A stretch of DNA of 9,769 nt. Source: Nitrospirota bacterium. Its GTDB lineage: Bacteria > Nitrospirota > Nitrospiria > Nitrospirales > Nitrospiraceae. Below, piece after piece: positions 5,924 through 9,769 of the stretch. Every line of letters starts with the position of its first letter. The stretch's first letter is position 1. The notes under the pieces were generated by a model. That model was not told where the DNA came from, searched no databases, and was given only the letters and a program-made list of their open reading frames with translations. Where the stretch lies: contig JACRQB010000036.1 of the NCBI GenBank assembly GCA_016222925.1, forward strand, positions 1-9,769. Direction: 5' to 3'. A program made the position numbers and the translations under genes.

Positions 5924-6703
5924 TTACCCCATGGCACGACGGAATGCCTTGGCCCCGCCGTACAGACACAAAGCATCGAACACAATCATGACTAAGACCA
6001 CCATTCCGACATGCGGCAACGCTTCAGTCCAGCCGGACAGAATTAACGGCCGCACGGCATCGATCGCCCAGGTCATCGGGTTGAATTGCGCCAGAACGCT
6101 CATCCAGCCCGGCATTGCCGTCAACGGCACCAACGCAGAACTGAGGAAAATCATCGGCAGCGAAAGAAAACCCAAGACGGAAAAGAAATCACCGTGACTT
6201 TTCACGGAGAAGGCCATCGCCATGGAGATGGCCGTCAGACCGACACCGAACATCATGCCGATCAGCAAGATCATCGCTACGCCAAGAATACCTGTCGCGG
6301 GTTGAACACCAAAGAGGTACGCCACGCCGAGAATCACGAGGACCTGCATCGACGTGATCGCCATCACGAAGATAAACCGGCTCAGGATGACGGAGGTTCG
6401 ATGGATCGGCGTGGACATCAACCGTTCGAGGAACCCGTTTTCCTTGTCGAACAGCAGATCGACCCCGCCGGCTAAGCCGTTGTTCAAGACCGTCATGACG
6501 ACGACCCCGGCGGCGAGGAAACTGATGTAGTTGGGAGCCTGCATGACCTGCGTGTCCGCGGCCCGCTGAAACAGATTGCCGAAGAAGATGAGCCAGAACA
6601 GCATCGGTTGCACCAAGGTGAACAGCATGCTGAATTTTTCCCGGCTCAATCGTCGAACCCACCGCATCGTCAACGCGCTGATTTCTTGCCAATAGTGCCC
6701 CAC
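5924..6703 (-). CDS. ABC-2 type transporter permease (DrrB-like)
   Basis: The 259-residue membrane protein has six hydrophobic segments, at about 24-45, 58-80, 104-133, 138-165, 173-194 and 231-254. The cytoplasmic loop after the second contains the ABC-2 family block FDKENGFLERLMSTPIHR, and the motif NPMTWAIDAVRPL precedes the last helix. This is the layout of DrrB/NodJ-type exporter permeases, which dimerise and pair with a separate ATPase to export drugs, lipids or polysaccharides. The substrate is not readable here. The start is GTG 6703; AAAGGAG lies 4 nt upstream, and an out-of-frame ATG overlaps it two bases earlier. It begins 9 nt after the ATPase stop, so the two form one export system. 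Confidence 0.93.
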   Translation of the reverse strand: MGHYWQEISALTMRWVRRLSREKFSMLFTLVQPMLFWLIFFGNLFQRAADTQVMQAPNYISFLAAGVVVMTVLNNGLAGGVDLLFDKENGFLERLMSTPIHRTSVILSRFIFVMAITSMQVLVILGVAYLFGVQPATGILGVAMILLIGMMFGVGLTAISMAMAFSVKSHGDFFSVLGFLSLPMIFLSSALVPLTAMPGWMSVLAQFNPMTWAIDAVRPLILSGWTEALPHVGMVVLVMIVFDALCLYGGAKAFRRAMG

Positions 6704-6712
6704 ATGACTCCT

Positions 6713-7684
6713 TTATACCGTCTCGGATTCCGGGATGGATTCGGTGATGGCCCGTCCCGTATGCGCGATGAACACATCATCCAAGCGCGGACGGTTATAT
6801 TGAATAAACTCGATGTTACAACCTAATCGATTGGCTGATTCGAGAATGGCGGGCAAGGCTTTTTCTGGGGATTCTACTCTGATATCCAAGCCCTTGGGGG
6901 TGGCTCTCACGGTCTTAATCGCCGGACGACCGGTGAGGTCCGACTCCAGCGACGAGATCCGGCCCGTCTCTTTCAGCGTGAGCGACACGATATCCCCACC
7001 GAGGGCGATTTTGAGCTCGACCGGTGAGCCCAGCGTTTTGATCTTGCCCCCGTCGATAATCGCGAGTCGGTCGCAGAGTTGATCGGCCTCATCCAGATAG
7101 TTGGTCGTCATCACAATCGTCATCCCACGGGCTTTGAGCATTCGAACGTACTCCCAAATCCGGAGACGGCTTTGTACGTCGAGGCCGAGTGTGGGCTCGT
7201 CGAGAAACAAGACTTTGGGGTCAGGCAGCAACCCGCAGGCGATATCGAGCTTGCGTTTCATCCCGCCGGAATAGGTCTTGGCCGGCCGGTCCGCATGAGC
7301 CTCTAGTTCCACTAGTTTGAGCAGTTCGGCGATGCGTTTGGCCGCCTCTTCTTTCGTCAGATGATAGAGCGCGCCCAGTAATTGTAAGTGTTCACGTCCG
7401 GTGAGGAACCGGTCGATCGCCCGTTCTTGAGGCACGTACCCGATGAGGGTCCGAACCTTATCCGCATCGCGCACCGTATCGTGCCCCATGACCGTCGCCG
7501 TGCCCGATGTCGGGTGCAGCAACGTGATGAGGGTGCGAAGTGTGGTGCTCTTGCCTGCGCCGTTCGGTCCCAGCAGGCCAAAAATTTCTCCTGCGTAGAC
7601 CTGGAACGAGAGGTCATCGACAGCCCTATAGCTGTCATAGGTTTTGCTCAGATGGCTGACGTCGATTGCGATGGTCCGATCCAT
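6713..7684 (-). CDS. ABC exporter ATPase (DrrA/NatA-like) with atypical H-loop
   Basis: The 323-residue ATPase energises the ABC-2 permease encoded just downstream. Visible motifs are Walker A GPNGAGKST (39-47), Q-loop YVPQE (Q86), signature SGGMKRKLDIA (139-149), Walker B VLFLDEP (158-164; catalytic E163) and D-loop GLD (167-169). The switch position, normally histidine as in TTHYxxEAD, reads TTNYLDEAD: residue 195 is Asn, codon AAC at 7102-7100. After the nucleotide-binding domain comes a DrrA-type C-terminal domain of about 100 residues ending in the conserved PRLDDVFIAHTGR. ATG 7684 directly follows the TAA of the LON-domain gene (TAAATG), and the nearest purine-rich motif is about 10 nt upstream, so translation probably depends on ribosomes finishing the LON gene. 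The missing H-loop His may lower or alter ATP turnover; Asn may also be a lineage norm. Confidence 0.95.
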   Translation of the reverse strand: MDRTIAIDVSHLSKTYDSYRAVDDLSFQVYAGEIFGLLGPNGAGKSTTLRTLITLLHPTSGTATVMGHDTVRDADKVRTLIGYVPQERAIDRFLTGREHLQLLGALYHLTKEEAAKRIAELLKLVELEAHADRPAKTYSGGMKRKLDIACGLLPDPKVLFLDEPTLGLDVQSRLRIWEYVRMLKARGMTIVMTTNYLDEADQLCDRLAIIDGGKIKTLGSPVELKIALGGDIVSLTLKETGRISSLESDLTGRPAIKTVRATPKGLDIRVESPEKALPAILESANRLGCNIEFIQYNRPRLDDVFIAHTGRAITESIPESETV

Positions 7685-8374
7685 TTAGTCCAAGCCCTTT
7701 ATGCCGTGAGGTTCGTGCAGCATGAATTGAACCAGATCGTTCAATCGCCGAGCCCGTTGGTGGAGCCCGTCCGCTTCCAGTAAGAATTGCTTTTCCAAGG
7801 GGGTACAGTCCAAATAAGTTGAGAGAGTATTGACCAAGACTTCATCACTGACTTCTTCGCGAAAGAACCCTTGCCACGCCGCACTATCTTCTCTCGCCTG
7901 AAGGTATCGTCCAAGCACGTCGACCAGCGCTCGCCGAACGCCTTTGGCCAGCCCCTCGGTGGAGCGCATGGGCGTGACCTGAATCGTCGCTTCGCGATAG
8001 GGTTTGTCAAAGTGTTCTTCGGAAATCTCGCACCGTTCGAGCCCTTGCAGCAAGATGTTGGAGCGCCCGTCCGGCAAGGGTTGCACACTCACGATCCGCC
8101 CGATACAGAGCGCGGGATAGATCGCCGGATTCCCATAGTAGTCCGGCTCCCACCCTTCTTTCAGGAGCGCCATGGCAATACATTGACCACCCATCGTCAC
8201 ATCAGCGATCATCCGGCGATAGCGTGGTTCAAAAATGTGGAGCGGCAGGTACGTCCTGGGAAAAAAGACGACGTTGGGTAACGGAAACACCGGAAGGCGA
8301 TCAGGGATTGGAAACGGTTCGACATGTTTGGACGAACTCCGATCAGTTGGCCCTCGCTCACGATCAGTCTGCAT
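7685..8374 (-). CDS. LON substrate-binding (N-terminal) domain protein
   Basis: The 229-residue protein has the Lon N-terminal domain without the AAA+ or protease parts. After a polar, poorly conserved 22-residue lead, the hallmark RLPVFPLPNVVFFPR (26-40) and LPLHIFEPRYRRMI (43-56) appear, then IGRIVSVQPLPDGRSNILLQGLERCEI, the typical beta-rich core. The rest (about 140-229) is helical, as in bacterial stand-alone LON proteins (COG2802). Such proteins are thought to bind polypeptides; a specific role is unknown. It is the first gene of a tight cluster with the ABC ATPase (TAAATG junction) and permease. No Shine-Dalgarno motif is convincing before ATG 8374, and the predicted -10 box ends 5 nt upstream of it, so translation may be leaderless. 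No alternative in-frame ATG or GTG lies before the conserved domain. Confidence 0.9.
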   Translation of the reverse strand: MQTDRERGPTDRSSSKHVEPFPIPDRLPVFPLPNVVFFPRTYLPLHIFEPRYRRMIADVTMGGQCIAMALLKEGWEPDYYGNPAIYPALCIGRIVSVQPLPDGRSNILLQGLERCEISEEHFDKPYREATIQVTPMRSTEGLAKGVRRALVDVLGRYLQAREDSAAWQGFFREEVSDEVLVNTLSTYLDCTPLEKQFLLEADGLHQRARRLNDLVQFMLHEPHGIKGLD

Positions 8375-8379
8375 GACTC

Positions 8380-8409
8380 ACGATAGCTGAGGCGTGTGAA
8401 AATTGTCAA
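8380..8409 (-). promoter_or_regulatory. Candidate promoter of the LON-ABC operon
   Basis: A perfect -35 TTGACA (8409-8404) is followed after 18 nt by TATCGT (8385-8380, four of six). The start codon at 8374 lies only five bases beyond the -10, so transcription would start at or near the ATG. Just upstream a small inverted repeat, GCTCG-GCGG-CGAGC (8418-8431), could be an operator. Confidence 0.45.
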
Positions 8410-8468
8410 CGCCGTTCGCTCGGCGGCGAGCCATGAGAAAATTCAAAACATCGCTCTGAGACAGTCGA

Positions 8469-8498
8469 TTGGTTCATGGGTCGGACGCGTGGTATAAC
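8469..8498 (+). promoter_or_regulatory. Candidate promoter of the AttH/CrtC-like gene
   Basis: TATAAC (8493-8498) is a good -10 hexamer, and TTGGTT (8469-8474) lies 18 nt upstream as a weak -35. The predicted start near 8505 precedes both possible start codons (GTG 8525 and ATG 8564). The region is shared back-to-back with the LON operon promoter. Confidence 0.4.
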
Positions 8499-8563
8499 CG
8501 ATACAACGGGAGGGCTCAGGTCAAGTGATCCACTTACGATTGGCTGATCAGACAAGGCATCGC

Positions 8564-9688
8564 ATGACAGACTGGGGACGGATCCTAATAGTAGTCCCTG
8601 TCTTGCTGAGCGTGACTGTACCGGCGCCGCCCGCCGCAAGTCCCGCTCCTACACCATTTCAGCCGGCAACCGCCGGATATCAGTATACGTTTCCGAGAGA
8701 CCATGGATCGCATTCCACCTATCGAACCGAGTGGTGGTACTATACAGGCCATCTGCGGTCGAAAAACGGCCGGTCGTTCGGCTTTGAATTGACCTTCTTC
8801 CGTCGGGGGGTGCCGCCGGACGAAATCAAAACGCTACCGTCCAAATGGTCGATCAGCCACCTGTATCTGGCCCATTTCGCCGTGACCGATATCACCGGGA
8901 AGCGATTTCATTTCTCGGAAAAGTTCAGTCGGGAGGGGTTGGGGAAGGCCGGCGCCGACGAGTCGCGGCTCCGTGTTTGGATCGATGATTGGCGCGCGGA
9001 GGCTGCCACGGACTCGACCGGATCCCACACGTTGGTCGCCCACGACGAGACCCATTCGCTCGCCCTCATACTCCAACCGGCCAAGCCTCTCGTCACCCAC
9101 GGTGCGGCCGGCATCAGTCGAAAAGGGAAAGATGTGGGACAAGCCTCGCACTACTATTCGTTTACTAGACTTGCGACAACGGGGAGCCTGACGATCGACG
9201 GCGAGCAGTTCGAGGTGACTGGCCTCACCTGGATGGACCATGAATTTGGGTCAGCCGAACTCGGGACGGATCAAGTCGGATGGGACTGGTTCAGCATCCA
9301 GTTGGAAGACGACACCGAGCTTATGCTGTATCGGATGCGGCGGAAAGATGGCTCGTCCGATCTGGCTTCCAGCGGGACCGCCGTGTCGCCGGATGGACGC
9401 ACTCGACACCTGGAGGTCATCGACTTTCAGATCGAATCGATTGCAACCTGGGCCAGCCCTGAGAGCAAGGCCACCTATCCCAGCCGATGGAAGTTGACGT
9501 TCCCGTCGCTCGGCCTAGTGTTGGATGTTACGCCGCTGCTTGCGGATCAGGAATTACGCACCTCGCGCAGTACCAAGGTCTCCTATTGGGAAGGGGCGGT
9601 GGCGGTGACAGGGACTAAACAAGGAAAACTCGTGAAAGGCCAAGGCTATGTCGAGCTGACCGGCTACGCCGAGAGGCTCAAGCTGTAG
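8564..9688 (+). CDS. Secreted AttH/CrtC-like lipocalin-domain protein
   Basis: Read from ATG 8564 this is a 374-residue protein. Residues 5-19 are a hydrophobic signal-peptide core, followed by an Ala/Pro-rich stretch (20-31), so export to the periplasm is likely. The mature part shows the family hallmarks TEWWYYTGHL (55-64), FGFELTFFRRG (72-82), SHLYLAHFAVTD (98-109) and LTWMDHEFGS (221-230), then VGWDWFSIQLED and a second beta-rich half. This is the AttH/CrtC N-terminal lipocalin pair (COG5621, sometimes called 'predicted secreted hydrolase'). CrtC hydrates carotenoids, but no carotenoid genes are nearby, so a lipid-binding or lipid-modifying role is only an inference. AttH-like genes often accompany FtsX-type ABC permease genes; here the gene stands alone and divergent. 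AAGG lies 7 nt before ATG 8564. GTG 8525, with GGAGGG about 10 nt upstream, would add 13 basic residues to the signal peptide. Confidence 0.88.
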   Translation: MTDWGRILIVVPVLLSVTVPAPPAASPAPTPFQPATAGYQYTFPRDHGSHSTYRTEWWYYTGHLRSKNGRSFGFELTFFRRGVPPDEIKTLPSKWSISHLYLAHFAVTDITGKRFHFSEKFSREGLGKAGADESRLRVWIDDWRAEAATDSTGSHTLVAHDETHSLALILQPAKPLVTHGAAGISRKGKDVGQASHYYSFTRLATTGSLTIDGEQFEVTGLTWMDHEFGSAELGTDQVGWDWFSIQLEDDTELMLYRMRRKDGSSDLASSGTAVSPDGRTRHLEVIDFQIESIATWASPESKATYPSRWKLTFPSLGLVLDVTPLLADQELRTSRSTKVSYWEGAVAVTGTKQGKLVKGQGYVELTGYAERLKL

Positions 9689-9710
9689 GGAGAAAGGCCG
9701 TATAGTCGGG

Positions 9711-9769
9711 TCACAAGATACCTATGATCAGCCCACCTCCCACCACAATCAATAAAGCCGAAACCACTA
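9711..9769 (-). CDS. C-terminal fragment of a probable membrane protein (continues beyond right edge)
   Basis: On minus, the last 59 bases read open from the window edge to TGA at 9713-9711. The translation VVSALLIVVGGGLIIGIL is one strongly hydrophobic helix followed directly by the stop. That is how many multi-pass transporters end. It converges on the AttH/CrtC-like gene with a 22-nt gap. Only 18 codons are visible, so no family can be named. Confidence 0.45.
   Translation of the reverse strand, partial: VVSALLIVVGGGLIIGIL

Noticed and set aside
9730..9769. Start of a plus-strand gene at ATG 9724
   Set aside because: There is no Shine-Dalgarno motif and the peptide is low-complexity Pro/Thr, whereas the opposite strand gives a clean hydrophobic C-terminus with a stop.

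Overview
The window is a GC-rich, densely coded bacterial chromosome segment with short intergenic gaps. It shows no rRNA, tRNA, CRISPR array, integrase or transposase. The gene set fits Nitrospira or a close relative in Nitrospirota: a TIGR00300/ArgZ-type ornithine enzyme, TruD, a LON-domain protein, a DrrAB-like ABC exporter, a SirB1-like protein, an AttH/CrtC lipocalin-like protein and a long dyad repeat. The repeat resembles one I associate with Nitrospira genomes. This assignment is inference from recall, not a search result.

Layout, left to right. Positions 1-1138 (minus) hold a nearly complete TIGR00300/ArgZ C-terminal-type protein that runs off the left edge. Positions 1206-2252 (minus) encode tRNA pseudouridine-13 synthase TruD. 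A divergent promoter region separates TruD from a calcineurin-type metallophosphoesterase (2377-3216, plus), which converges on a membrane-anchored HEAT-repeat protein (3241-3876, minus). That gene is divergent from an RNase Z-like metallo-beta-lactamase-fold hydrolase (4004-4759, plus). The convergent gap at 4760-4962 contains a 122-nt dyad-symmetric repeat that ends directly against the stop codon of the next gene.

Positions 4963-8374 are all minus strand. In transcription order they are a LON substrate-binding-domain protein, an ABC ATPase, an ABC-2 permease, and then, after a gap with its own candidate promoter, a SirB1/transglutaminase-like protein with a HEAT-like N-terminus. The LON stop codon abuts the ATPase start (TAAATG) and the permease starts 9 nt after the ATPase stop, so these three look like one translationally coupled operon. 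Positions 8564-9688 (plus) encode a secreted AttH/CrtC-like lipocalin-fold protein. The last 59 bases appear to be the hydrophobic C-terminus of a minus-strand membrane protein.

Most of the window is ordinary conserved genes, and no clearly new defence or mobile system is visible. The best leads are the 122-nt repeat, the H-loop His-to-Asn change in the ABC ATPase, the coupling of a LON-domain protein to a drug-exporter-type ABC pair, and two minus-strand genes whose predicted -10 boxes lie so close to the ATG that their mRNAs may be leaderless.
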